Notes under the pieces: generated by a model
What the model was told of the DNA's origin: nothing
Databases searched by the model: none
Seen by the model: the letters and a program-made list of their open reading frames with translations, nothing else
Made by a program: the position numbers and the translations under genes
NCBI GenBank assembly: GCA_030691735.1
Contig: JAUYDS010000122.1
Location: forward strand, 1-57,496
Direction of reading: 5' to 3'
Origin: Candidatus Aminicenantota bacterium
GTDB taxonomy: Bacteria; Acidobacteriota; Aminicenantia; Aminicenantales; UBA4085
DNA: 57,496 nt
Part shown: positions 1-7,930 of the stretch, piece by piece
Position numbering within the stretch: the stretch's first letter is position 1
Layout: each line of letters opens with the position of its first letter

Positions 1-275
1 AGGGAATCCAATATCACGGCCCGCTCACGCGGCGAAAAAATATCAATAATCGGGGACACATACTTTGGGGACACATCCTTTTCCGGGGAAGCAGACCGAT
101 GTGTCCCCAAAGTATGTGTCCCCATGACGGCTCCCGCGATCGCCCTCAAGTTCGCTCCGAAGTCGAAATGGAAACAGCGGCGCCCGCGAAGCCCGCGGCT
201 TTCCAGCAGCTCCCCGAGCGGCGTCTTCCCGATTCCCGGCGGCCCGACGAGGAGGACGGCTTTTTTCTTCCGCAT
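1..275 (-). CDS. P-loop NTPase, N-terminal part only (gene runs off the window)
   Basis: Reading leftwards from the ATG at 275-273, the frame is open to the window edge. The first residues are MRKKKAVLLVGPPGIGKTPLG, a hydrophobic strand followed by a Walker A loop (GPPGIGKT), as in small kinases and AAA-type ATPases. About 50 residues in, the frame enters a perfect inverted repeat (52-123) that reads through without a stop (MGTHTLGTHR... then DVSPKYVSP) and continues as FSPRERAVILDS to base 1. The gene therefore either carries an in-frame palindromic insertion or ends in a remnant. Family beyond P-loop cannot be decided because the rest lies outside the window. No convincing ribosome binding site was identified for it. 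Confidence 0.5.
   Translation of the reverse strand, partial: MRKKKAVLLVGPPGIGKTPLGELLESRGLRGRRCFHFDFGANLRAIAGAVMGTHTLGTHRSASPEKDVSPKYVSPIIDIFSPRERAVILDS
52..123. repeat. Perfect inverted repeat, 26-bp arms, 20-nt loop
   Basis: Arm 52-77 is the exact reverse complement of arm 98-123, separated by 78-97. Each arm itself contains the 10-mer GGGGACACAT twice (52-61 and 67-76), so the element is a doubled motif inside a cruciform. TGTCCCC-type palindromes of this sort are commonly seen near REP-associated (Y1) transposases, but no transposase is in this window. It lies inside the open frame of the P-loop gene. Confidence 0.9.
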
Positions 276-319
276 GTAAATATGATACATTATGACCATC
301 TTCAAAATCGAGGGAAGGA

Positions 320-769
320 ATGAACATCGGAAGCATGACTCTGAGGCTGCTCCTGGCCGTCGTTCTCGGCGGGATCATCGGGATCGAGCGGGAAACAAGC
401 CATAAGCCGGCCGGCCTCAGGACGAACATCCTGATCTGCGTCAGCTCGGCGATGATGATGATCCTGGCCGAGCTTTTTTCCGGGAAGGACGGCGGCGGAC
501 AGGAGGCCATGAGGGTCGCGGCCGGCGTCATCACCGGCGTCGGCTTTCTCGGGGCGGGCGCGATCATCCAAGCCCGCGGTACGGTCCACGGCCTGACGAC
601 GGCCTCGGTCATCTGGGCGGTGGCGGGACTGGGACTCGCGGTCGGAGCCGGTTATTACCTGATCTCCATCGTCTTCACGGTGATGGTCGTCCTGATCCTG
701 GTCCTTCTGCGGAAGATCGATCAGATCCTACTCAAAAGATTCGAGAAGAATCATCCCTCGGTCCACTGA
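320..769 (+). CDS. MgtC/SapB-family membrane protein
   Basis: This 149-residue protein has the MgtC N-terminal membrane domain. The first helix is followed by GGIIGIERE and the KPAGLRTNIL motif (around residues 19-39), then further hydrophobic segments with GFLGAGAII and TTASVIWAVAGLG, both hallmark strings of the family. It is close to the short (about 150-residue) SapB form, without the C-terminal ACT-like domain of virulence-type MgtC. The family is linked to growth at low Mg2+ and to ATP-synthase modulation in pathogens; the role here is not shown by the sequence. An AGGAA Shine-Dalgarno lies just before the ATG. It stands alone, ahead of an ABC importer with its own -10 element. Confidence 0.9.
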   Translation: MNIGSMTLRLLLAVVLGGIIGIERETSHKPAGLRTNILICVSSAMMMILAELFSGKDGGGQEAMRVAAGVITGVGFLGAGAIIQARGTVHGLTTASVIWAVAGLGLAVGAGYYLISIVFTVMVVLILVLLRKIDQILLKRFEKNHPSVH

Positions 770-803
770 CCGCCCGCGCATAGAAAAATCCGCCGAAATC
801 CCC

Positions 804-809
804 TATAAT
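804..809 (+). promoter_or_regulatory. Probable -10 element very close to the ATG of the importer operon
   Basis: TATAAT lies 14 nt upstream of the ATG at 824. No good -35 is visible and no Shine-Dalgarno precedes the ATG. If used, transcription would start about 8 nt before the start codon, giving an almost leaderless mRNA. Confidence 0.4.
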
Positions 810-823
810 GAACAGCCCATCCA

Positions 824-1891
824 ATGAAGAAAAGGCTGTTCGTCCTCGTCTTTCCGGCCCTTCTCGCGGGGCTTGCCTCGCCGTCCGTCTTGAGCACCGC
901 ACAGTCCGGCGACCTGACGGTCAAAGACAGCCTTGACCGGACGGTCGTCATTCCGGCCAAGGTCAAGCGCATCGTCTCGATCCAGTCCGAGATCACGCGC
1001 CTCATCGTCGCCCTGGGCGCGGGCGACGACCTCGTCGGCATCGATTACACGATGCGACTCCACGACCACCTGTTCAAGCACATTTACCCCGAAGAATCGC
1101 GCCTTCCCCTCGTTTCCATGGCCGAGAACAACGTCAACCTGGAAACGGTCGTCAGCTTGAAGCCCGACATCATCTTCGCCTCGCCTTTCGAACGGCAGAT
1201 CGTCGACGCCATTCAGCGGAAGACGAGGATCCCCGTGGTCGCCCTGGCCTCTCTCGGGGACGTCTCGAAACTCGCCGATGAAATGAGGCTCGTCGGGAGG
1301 ATCCTCGGCCGGGAACGGCGCGCCGAGGAGCTCTCCGCCTATTTCACGGGCGCCGTCGGCCTTGTCCGGGAACGCCTGAAAGACGTGCCCCGCGACAAAA
1401 GGCCCCGCGTGTACATGTCCTTTTGGGGTTTCCTGACGCGAACGCCGATCCATTATGATCCGGTCGAGATCGCCGCGGGCCTCAACCTGGCCGAAAAGAT
1501 CATCCCCGACGTCCTCGGTTCCGTCGGGACCATGGTCAAGATCGAACAAATCATCCTCTGGGACCCGGACCTGATCCTGGTCCACGGCAATTACCTCCCC
1601 AAAGAACGGACCGTGACCGTCGAGAGCGTCCTCAAGGATTCGCGGCTGGCCTCTTTGAGCTCGGTCCGATCCAAGAGGGTTTTTTATACCTTCGGATTCT
1701 GGAACTGGTGGGACATAGCCGAGGTCCTGCTCGAAACCGAGTACCTGGCTCACCTGTTCCATCCGGACAGATTCCCCGAATTCGACCTCGGTCGGCGAGG
1801 CGACGCTATTTACAAAAAATTCTATGGATTGGACGACGGCTTCGCCAAGCTCTCGGCGATCCTTCGCTGCGATGAGTGGGTCCATGACTAA
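824..1891 (+). CDS. ABC transporter periplasmic substrate-binding protein (iron-chelate/corrinoid type)
   Basis: A 355-residue exported protein with an N-terminal signal peptide (MKKRLFVLVFPALLAGL...) and no lipobox cysteine, so probably soluble in the periplasm. The mature part begins with the class III binding-protein pattern: DSLDRTVVIPAKVKRIVS, a short stretch on LVALG-like helix, then NLETVVSLKPDIIFAS. This is the Fe-siderophore/cobalamin (BtuF/FhuD-like, peripla_BP_2) fold. It overlaps the permease gene and is the first gene of a three-gene importer; the substrate (ferric chelate, heme or corrinoid) is not determinable from sequence. Confidence 0.88.
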   Translation: MKKRLFVLVFPALLAGLASPSVLSTAQSGDLTVKDSLDRTVVIPAKVKRIVSIQSEITRLIVALGAGDDLVGIDYTMRLHDHLFKHIYPEESRLPLVSMAENNVNLETVVSLKPDIIFASPFERQIVDAIQRKTRIPVVALASLGDVSKLADEMRLVGRILGRERRAEELSAYFTGAVGLVRERLKDVPRDKRPRVYMSFWGFLTRTPIHYDPVEIAAGLNLAEKIIPDVLGSVGTMVKIEQIILWDPDLILVHGNYLPKERTVTVESVLKDSRLASLSSVRSKRVFYTFGFWNWWDIAEVLLETEYLAHLFHPDRFPEFDLGRRGDAIYKKFYGLDDGFAKLSAILRCDEWVHD

Positions 1892-2894
1892 AAAACAGCG
1901 CGCGCTCGGCCTGCTCATCGTTCTTTTTCCGTTCGTCGCTTTTTTCGTTTCCCTGTCCATCGGCGTCGTCCATATTCCTCTCGACGGCGTGCTCAAGTCC
2001 CTCCTCTCGCCTATCTTCCCTTCGCTGAAACAGGGCCTGCCCGAAAATTATCTCGGCATCGTCCTCGGCGTCCGCCTTCCCCGCCTGCTGCTGGCCCTGT
2101 TGGCCGGCGCCGGCCTGTCCGTCTCCGGCGCGTCGCTTCAGGCATTGTCCAAGAACCCGCTCGTCAACGAATACATCCTGGGCATCTCTTCGGGCGCGGC
2201 CTTCGGGGCTTCGCTCTCGATCGTCATTTTCCGTCAGAGCTTCCCGCCCCAGATCTCGGCCTTCGTCTTCGCCGTCGCCGCCGTCATGATCGTCCTGCTC
2301 ATCTCCAGGAACTCGGATTCGCCCATCGTCTCGCTTCTTTTGACCGGGATCATCGTCTCGGCCTTCTTTTCGGCGCTCCTCTCCCTCGTCGAATTCTTCG
2401 CCAGCCCTTACGCCCTCCAGGGCTTGTTCTACTGGCTCATGGGCAACCTCGGCTGGCCCGGCTGGGGAGCCCTCTCGATCTCCCTTCCGCTGACGGCGGT
2501 CGGGACCGCCGGGCTGATCCTCATGCGCTGGCGGATGAACGTCCTGTCCATGAGCGACGAAGAAGCCCGCTCCCTGGGCGTCAACATCCGCCGGGAGAAG
2601 CTCATGGTCATTTTTCTGGCGACGCTGGTCACGGCGGCCGTCACCTCCGTGGCCGGAATCATCGGCTGGGTCGGCCTGATCGTGCCGCACCTGGTCCGGA
2701 TGATGGTCGGCGTGGACAACCGCCGCGTCGTGCCCTTGTCGGCGGCGATGGGCGCCGGCTATCTGATCCTGGCCGACGATCTGGCCCGCGGCCTGGCCTC
2801 GTCGTTCGAAATCCCCGTGGGCATCTTCACCAGCCTCATCGGGATCCCCTTCTTCATCCTTCTCCTCAGGAAGTCCAAAAGGATCTGGCTGTGA
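1884..2894 (+). CDS. ABC transporter permease, FecCD family
   Basis: About 336 residues if started at ATG 1884 (an in-frame ATG at 1872 is possible; the usual family length favours 1884). It has about ten hydrophobic segments and the FecCD/BtuC signatures RLPRLLLALLAGAGLSVSGA, QALSKNPLVNEYILGISSGAA, and near the end GIIGWVGLIVPHLVRMMVG, which holds the coupling region that contacts the ATPase. It overlaps the upstream stop by 8 nt and the downstream GTG by 4 nt, so the three genes are translationally coupled. Confidence 0.92.
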   Translation: MTKKQRALGLLIVLFPFVAFFVSLSIGVVHIPLDGVLKSLLSPIFPSLKQGLPENYLGIVLGVRLPRLLLALLAGAGLSVSGASLQALSKNPLVNEYILGISSGAAFGASLSIVIFRQSFPPQISAFVFAVAAVMIVLLISRNSDSPIVSLLLTGIIVSAFFSALLSLVEFFASPYALQGLFYWLMGNLGWPGWGALSISLPLTAVGTAGLILMRWRMNVLSMSDEEARSLGVNIRREKLMVIFLATLVTAAVTSVAGIIGWVGLIVPHLVRMMVGVDNRRVVPLSAAMGAGYLILADDLARGLASSFEIPVGIFTSLIGIPFFILLLRKSKRIWL

Positions 2895-3649
2895 GCATCT
2901 GGGTCAAGGACCTGCGCTTCGACTACCGGAACTTCTCGCTCCATATCCAAAACCTCCGCTTCGAAGCGGCCAAATTGACCTCGATCGTCGGCCCCAACGG
3001 AGCGGGCAAAACGACCCTGCTCAAATGCCTCTGCGCCATCCTGCCCATCGCCAGAGACTCGCTCTTCCTCGATCGGCGGGACATCGCCCTTCTCTCGGCA
3101 GAAGAGCGGGCCCGTCTCATCGCCTACGTACCGCAGGAGCACAGCTCCGCTTTCAATTACGCCGTCCAGGATTTCGTCCTGATGGGCCGGGCGGCCTACG
3201 TTTCCCTCTTTTCCACGCCTTCCGCCGCCGACGTCGAGATCGCCCTCGAGGCGCTCGAATACGTCGGGCTGCGCCGCTACGCCGCCCGTCCCTACTTCGA
3301 GCTCAGCAGCGGCGAGCGGCGGCTGGTCCTCATCGCCCGGGCCCTGGCCCAGAAGTCGGACATCCTCATTCTGGATGAGCCCACCTCGTTCCTCGACCCG
3401 AAGCACGAGACCGAGCTTATGGATCTTGCCCGAAGACTGGCCGTGGAGAAGAAGAAGACGGTCCTGGTAACCCTCCACAACCTCGACATGGCCGTCAAAT
3501 ATTCGGACGTCATAGTCTTCATGAAGAAAGGCGGGGTGGTGGCCGGCGGAAGCCCGGATGACATCCTGACCGAGCCCTTGCTCGAGTCGGTCTATGAGAT
3601 CAAAATGAACATCCTCCGCCATGACGGGCGGAAATTCATCGTCAAGTGA
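2891..3649 (+). CDS. ABC transporter ATPase of the iron-chelate/corrinoid importer
   Basis: 252 residues starting at a GTG that overlaps the permease stop. Walker A is GPNGAGKTTLLK (near residue 35), the signature is LSSGERRLV, Walker B is ILILDEPTSFLD, and the H-loop is VLVTLHNLDMAV; the Q-loop is AYVPQEHS. All catalytic elements are present, so it should be active. It is of the FecE/BtuD/FepC class that energises FecCD permeases. No TonB-dependent receptor is adjacent; the one TonB receptor in the window is 41 kb away and of Oar type. Confidence 0.92.
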   Translation: MSIWVKDLRFDYRNFSLHIQNLRFEAAKLTSIVGPNGAGKTTLLKCLCAILPIARDSLFLDRRDIALLSAEERARLIAYVPQEHSSAFNYAVQDFVLMGRAAYVSLFSTPSAADVEIALEALEYVGLRRYAARPYFELSSGERRLVLIARALAQKSDILILDEPTSFLDPKHETELMDLARRLAVEKKKTVLVTLHNLDMAVKYSDVIVFMKKGGVVAGGSPDDILTEPLLESVYEIKMNILRHDGRKFIVK

Positions 3650-3763
3650 CCCTATGGGTCGGATAGCCTCCGCCCTGCTTTTATGCTAAAATACCGCCGT
3701 TAAAAGTTCCGATTTTCCGGGAGCGGGACAATAGTATATAATCATGATAGGAATGGTAGGGAA

Positions 3764-5542
3764 ATGAAGATCCGCTATCTCAACGGAAGCCGGTTGTACT
3801 TCGCCGTCCTGGCCGGCGGCAACGCGGTCATCGAAGACCAGTCCTATCTGAATAAGATCAACGTCTTTCCCGTCCCCGACGCAGACACGGGGACCAACCT
3901 GGCCTCGACCATGCGGGCCATCGCCGACGGAGCGGAAGCCCATCGCTCGATCAAGGCCACCCTGAAATCCATCGCCAACGCCGCCCTGAGCGGAGCCCAG
4001 GGCAACTCCGGCCTTATCTTCGCCCAGTTCATCCACGGCCTGAGCAAGGAAATCAGCCACGAATCCAAGTTGACGACCCATGCCTTCGCCGAGTCCGTCA
4101 AACGGGCCGTCCAATACGCCCACAAGGCGATCGTCCACCCCGTCGAGGGGACGATGATCACGGTCATCCGGGACTGGGCCGAGGCGGTCTACGAGCGGAG
4201 GAGCCAGACCTCGGACTTCGTCGAGCTCATGACCGACTCCCTCCACGCAGCCAGGAATTCGCTCACGGAAACCACGCAGAAACTCCAGGTCCTGGCCCGG
4301 GCCGGCGTCGTCGACGCGGGAGCCAAGGGCTTCGTCGATTTCCTCGAAGGAATCCTCCATTACATCAAGAAAGGCAAGTTCGCCCGGCCCCAGAAAGCGG
4401 AGATCTTTTGGGCCCAGGAAGAGATCAAGACGCCGTTCAAAGATAAATCCTTGGAATTTCGCTACTGCTCCGAGGCCCTTCTGACGGGCTCGGACCTCGA
4501 TCCCGATGCGATCCGATCGGTCGTCCAGCGCTTCGGCGAATCGGTCGTGGTGGCCGGTTCCGAAGAGCGAGTCCGGATCCACGTCCATACCAACCGTCCG
4601 GCCGAACTGTTCTTCGAGCTCAAGGATCATGGCCTCATGTCCCAGATCAAGGTCGACGACATGCGCCGCCAGTATGAGGCGGTCCATCAAAGAAAGGCCA
4701 AGATCGCCATCGTCACCGATTCCGCTTGCGATCTCCCTCCCGAGGTTCTGGACGAACGCCAGATCCACGTCATCCCGCTGACCCTGTCTTTCGGCGACCA
4801 GCAGTTCCTGGACAAGGTAACGATCCGGCCGGACCAATTCTACAGTTTGCTCGAAACGAGCCCGGTCCACCCCAAGACCGCCGTTCCGCCCGTGATGACG
4901 GCCCAGAACCTGTTCTCATTTCTGGCCAGCCATTACGATTCGATCATCGCCATCATCCTCTCCGACAAGCTCAGCGGCGTGCACAACATGTGTCTCAAGG
5001 CCGCCGCTCAGATCGCCGGAAAAAAGATCAGCGTGATCGACTCGCGGACCATTTCGGCGCCGCTCGGCCTGCTCGTGGCGAAAGCGTCGGATATGGCCGA
5101 AGCGGGCGTTCCCCATGCCGAGATCGCCCGGACGATCGAAGCGGCGGTCCCGAAAACACAGCTTCTGGTCGATGTCGCGACGATGAAATATCTCGTCCGC
5201 AGCGGCCGGGTCAGCCCGGTCAAAGGCTGGATCGGCCGTCTGCTAAAGGTCAAGCCGATCATCACCCTCGATGAATCCGGCAAAGCCACCGAAATCGGCA
5301 AATCCTTCAGCCGGAAGGCGAACATGGCCAAGATCCTGGCCAAGGTCCGGAAGAAGGCCGCCGAACGGGGCCTCGAAGGATACGCCGTCGTCCACGCCCG
5401 GAACCCCGAACGGGCCGCTGTCTACGGAAAACGGCTCACCGAACTTCTCGGGCTGGCGCCCGCCTATATCATGGATGTCGCCCCCGTCATCGGCGTCCAC
5501 ACCGGCGTCGGCATCGTCGGCGTCGCCTTGCTGTACAAATAA
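3764..5542 (+). CDS. Fused fatty-acid kinase: DAK2 (FakA-like) + DegV (FakB-like)
   Basis: 592 residues. The N-terminus (about 1-200) is a DAK2/DhaL kinase domain: PVPDADTGTNL supplies the Mg-ATP ligands D39, D41 and N45, and GAQGNSGLIFAQ is the second nucleotide motif. A middle region (about 220-305) has FRYCSEALLTG, typical of the FakA middle domain. Residues from about 312 (AIVTDSACDLPPEVL) to the end form a complete DegV domain, the fatty-acid-binding FakB component. In Firmicutes FakA and FakB are separate proteins that phosphorylate exogenous fatty acids; here kinase and carrier are one chain. A TATAAT at 3737-3742 lies upstream. Substrate assignment is by family only. Confidence 0.9.
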   Translation: MKIRYLNGSRLYFAVLAGGNAVIEDQSYLNKINVFPVPDADTGTNLASTMRAIADGAEAHRSIKATLKSIANAALSGAQGNSGLIFAQFIHGLSKEISHESKLTTHAFAESVKRAVQYAHKAIVHPVEGTMITVIRDWAEAVYERRSQTSDFVELMTDSLHAARNSLTETTQKLQVLARAGVVDAGAKGFVDFLEGILHYIKKGKFARPQKAEIFWAQEEIKTPFKDKSLEFRYCSEALLTGSDLDPDAIRSVVQRFGESVVVAGSEERVRIHVHTNRPAELFFELKDHGLMSQIKVDDMRRQYEAVHQRKAKIAIVTDSACDLPPEVLDERQIHVIPLTLSFGDQQFLDKVTIRPDQFYSLLETSPVHPKTAVPPVMTAQNLFSFLASHYDSIIAIILSDKLSGVHNMCLKAAAQIAGKKISVIDSRTISAPLGLLVAKASDMAEAGVPHAEIARTIEAAVPKTQLLVDVATMKYLVRSGRVSPVKGWIGRLLKVKPIITLDESGKATEIGKSFSRKANMAKILAKVRKKAAERGLEGYAVVHARNPERAAVYGKRLTELLGLAPAYIMDVAPVIGVHTGVGIVGVALLYK

Positions 5543-5568
5543 AAGAAGTCCCCCCTCTCTTCTTTTTT
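5541..5568 (+). terminator. Possible intrinsic terminator after the DAK2-DegV gene
   Basis: AAAAGAAG at 5541-5548 can pair with CTTCTTTT at 5559-5566 around a C-rich loop, ending in a T run to 5568. The stem is A/T-rich, so it is a weak call; it overlaps the stop codon. Confidence 0.3.
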
Positions 5569-5611
5569 ATAAAGAAGGTTCGTTGCGGGATCAAGACGCT
5601 GGAGGAATGGA

Positions 5612-7930
5612 ATGAGTCGCTGGAAGCTGCTGTTTTCGATCTTCGCCGTCACCTTTTCCACGATGCTGGTCGAAGTCCTGCTTACGCGCGTCTTCTCGGT
5701 CCTATATTTCGGGCAGTTCGCCTTCCTGATCATCTCCCTGGCCCTTTTCGGCTACGGATTAAGCGGCGTCTTTCTCGCCCTAGGTAAGCTCCCCCGGGGA
5801 GAAGACCAGACGATCCGGCTCCTGGCCCGATACCTTCTCCTGTTCGCGATCTCCCTGCCCGCGGCCTATAAAGCGACTCTTGTCCTGACCATCGACTTCC
5901 TCCACCTGTTCAATCCGGTCACCAACCTGTTGTTTCTGGTCTTCAACTGCCTTGTCCTGCTTGTCCCCTTTTTCTTCGGGGGAGTCGTCCTCGCCCTCAT
6001 CTTCTCCTTTTATTCCGAGCGGATCGGCCGGCTCTACTTCATCGACCTGGCCGGAGCCAGCCTCGGGTCCCTGGCCATCATCCCCCTCATTCCCCAACTG
6101 GGCCCAAGCCGGATCCTGATCCTCTTGTTCCTCCTCCTGGCCCTGGCCTGGGTCCTCCTCGCCCCCGGACGCCGGACCGTCCGGACCGGCATCATGACCC
6201 TCCTAGCCGTCTCCTTCGTCCTGATGTACCGCTTTGACGGGAAGGTTTTTCCCATCGTTCCCAAGCTGGTCGAATGGAAGCGCCACTACAACGCCCAGTT
6301 GGAGAACAATCGCATCGAATACAGCAAGTGGAGCACGATCGACAAGATCGATGTGGCCCCTTGGGGGGTGGGCCGCAAGGTCATCTGGATCAACGGCGGG
6401 ACGATGCAGTCGTTCATCAAGAAGTTCGACGGGAATCTGGCGGGGCTGGAGAAGATCGAGTGGGACCCGGTCGGACTGCCGTTCCAGATTGCCCGGAACG
6501 GCTCGGCGGTCATCATCGGCTCGGCCGGGGGCTACGAGGTCCTCTGCGCCCTATCCCACCGGTTCAAGCGCATCGTGGCCATCGAAATGGACCCCGTCAT
6601 CTGCGAATTGCTCAAGAACGAATACGCGGCTTACTCCGGGAACATCTTTCACCTGCCCCAGGTGAGACTGCTCGCCGACGAGGGAAGGAGCGCCCTCAAG
6701 CGGATGAAATTGAAGTTCGACGTCATCCAGATGGTCAACTCCCACAACGCCGATCTATTGCTCTCCGGCGCCCTGAGCATTGCCGAGACCTATATCTACA
6801 CCGTCGAGAGCTTCAAGGATTACTGGGACCACCTTCAACCCGACGGCCTCGTCTACATCCTCCATTGGAACGGAGAGCGGCTCTTCTCCACGGCCCTCAA
6901 AGCCCTTCAGGAAATGAGCGTCGAGCGGCCGCAGGATCGCTTCTTCGTCGTCCAGTACGCGAACGGATTCAATCATTTCTTCCTGAAGAAGGGCGACCTG
7001 ACCGCCGCCGATTACAGCGTCATGAAGGATTCCGTCGGGGAAAACGGGGAGATCGTCTATTCCCCCGACATGCGCAAGGACAACCTCTACTATGCGATGA
7101 TGAACGATCTGGAGGCGACGGTCCGGCGGTCTTCGGTCAACATCGCCCCGGTCTACGACAACTCCCCCTACTTCAACCAGCCGAACCGCATCGGCCAGCT
7201 CCGATTCAACAACATCCTGCTCCAAGGCATGGCTGAGCCCGTCGTCAAGTCCGCGCTCATCTATTCCAACTCCATTTATCTGTCCATCCTGGCCCTAGCC
7301 CTGCTCTTTTCCTTTGTTTTCATCTATCTCCCCCTCCGGCGGAGGTCGACCGGCGCCGGCGCGAAGCGGATGATCCTCTATTTCTTCTTCATCGGCCTGG
7401 CCTTCATCATGGTCGAGATCATCTTCATCAAAATCTTCCAGCTGTTCCTGGGCAGCCCGGCCATCTCCATCTCGATCATCATCTTCTCGCTCTTGGTCTC
7501 GTCCGGCCTCGGCAGCCTCTTCTCGGAGCGCCTCGGCGCGGCCCTGGGCCCGCGCAAGATCGGGATTTTCGCGGCGCTGCTGGCGGTGCTGCTTTCGCTC
7601 TACGGCCTGGGGCTGTTCTCGCTTCTCAACCGCCTCATGTTCCTCGCCTTCGCCTGGCGGATCGCCATGTCCTTCGTCCTGATCTCGCTGGCCGGCTTCT
7701 TCATGGGCTCCTTTTTCCCGGACGGCATCCGCCGCCTGGGCAAGCAGGACAAGACCATGATCGGCTGGGCCTGGGGGGCGAATTCCTTCGCCACGGTCCT
7801 GGGTTCGATCCTGGCCGTGATCGTCTCCATCAACTGGAACTTCACCGTCGTCCTGGTCCTGGCCGGAACGGCCTATCTCGCCGCGGGGCTCTGCAGCCGG
7901 ACAGCCGGCAGGACGAAGCCGGCCGGATGA
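5612..7930 (+). CDS. Polytopic membrane protein with an internal spermidine-synthase-like Rossmann domain
   Basis: 772 residues in three parts: about seven hydrophobic helices (1-200), a soluble methyltransferase-like domain (about 205-530), and further helices (about 545-765). The soluble part carries a modified SAM motif I (VIIGSAGGYEV instead of the usual GGGDG-type loop), the acidic motif AIEMDP, and FDVIQMVNSHN where aminopropyltransferases have the catalytic Asp. Without that Asp, polyamine synthesis is unlikely. The function of this family (annotated as spermidine synthase or fused MFS/spermidine synthase) is unknown. The next gene overlaps it by 4 nt, a membrane glycosyltransferase, which hints at a shared envelope task. 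Confidence 0.75.
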   Translation: MSRWKLLFSIFAVTFSTMLVEVLLTRVFSVLYFGQFAFLIISLALFGYGLSGVFLALGKLPRGEDQTIRLLARYLLLFAISLPAAYKATLVLTIDFLHLFNPVTNLLFLVFNCLVLLVPFFFGGVVLALIFSFYSERIGRLYFIDLAGASLGSLAIIPLIPQLGPSRILILLFLLLALAWVLLAPGRRTVRTGIMTLLAVSFVLMYRFDGKVFPIVPKLVEWKRHYNAQLENNRIEYSKWSTIDKIDVAPWGVGRKVIWINGGTMQSFIKKFDGNLAGLEKIEWDPVGLPFQIARNGSAVIIGSAGGYEVLCALSHRFKRIVAIEMDPVICELLKNEYAAYSGNIFHLPQVRLLADEGRSALKRMKLKFDVIQMVNSHNADLLLSGALSIAETYIYTVESFKDYWDHLQPDGLVYILHWNGERLFSTALKALQEMSVERPQDRFFVVQYANGFNHFFLKKGDLTAADYSVMKDSVGENGEIVYSPDMRKDNLYYAMMNDLEATVRRSSVNIAPVYDNSPYFNQPNRIGQLRFNNILLQGMAEPVVKSALIYSNSIYLSILALALLFSFVFIYLPLRRRSTGAGAKRMILYFFFIGLAFIMVEIIFIKIFQLFLGSPAISISIIIFSLLVSSGLGSLFSERLGAALGPRKIGIFAALLAVLLSLYGLGLFSLLNRLMFLAFAWRIAMSFVLISLAGFFMGSFFPDGIRRLGKQDKTMIGWAWGANSFATVLGSILAVIVSINWNFTVVLVLAGTAYLAAGLCSRTAGRTKPAG

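Noticed and set aside
43..612. A 189-codon minus-strand frame at the left end
   Set aside because: It runs antisense to the MgtC-like gene and reads the P-loop gene in the wrong frame.
5612..7930. Calling this gene speE (spermidine synthase)
   Set aside because: The catalytic Asp region and the SAM loop deviate, and the domain is embedded in membrane helices.
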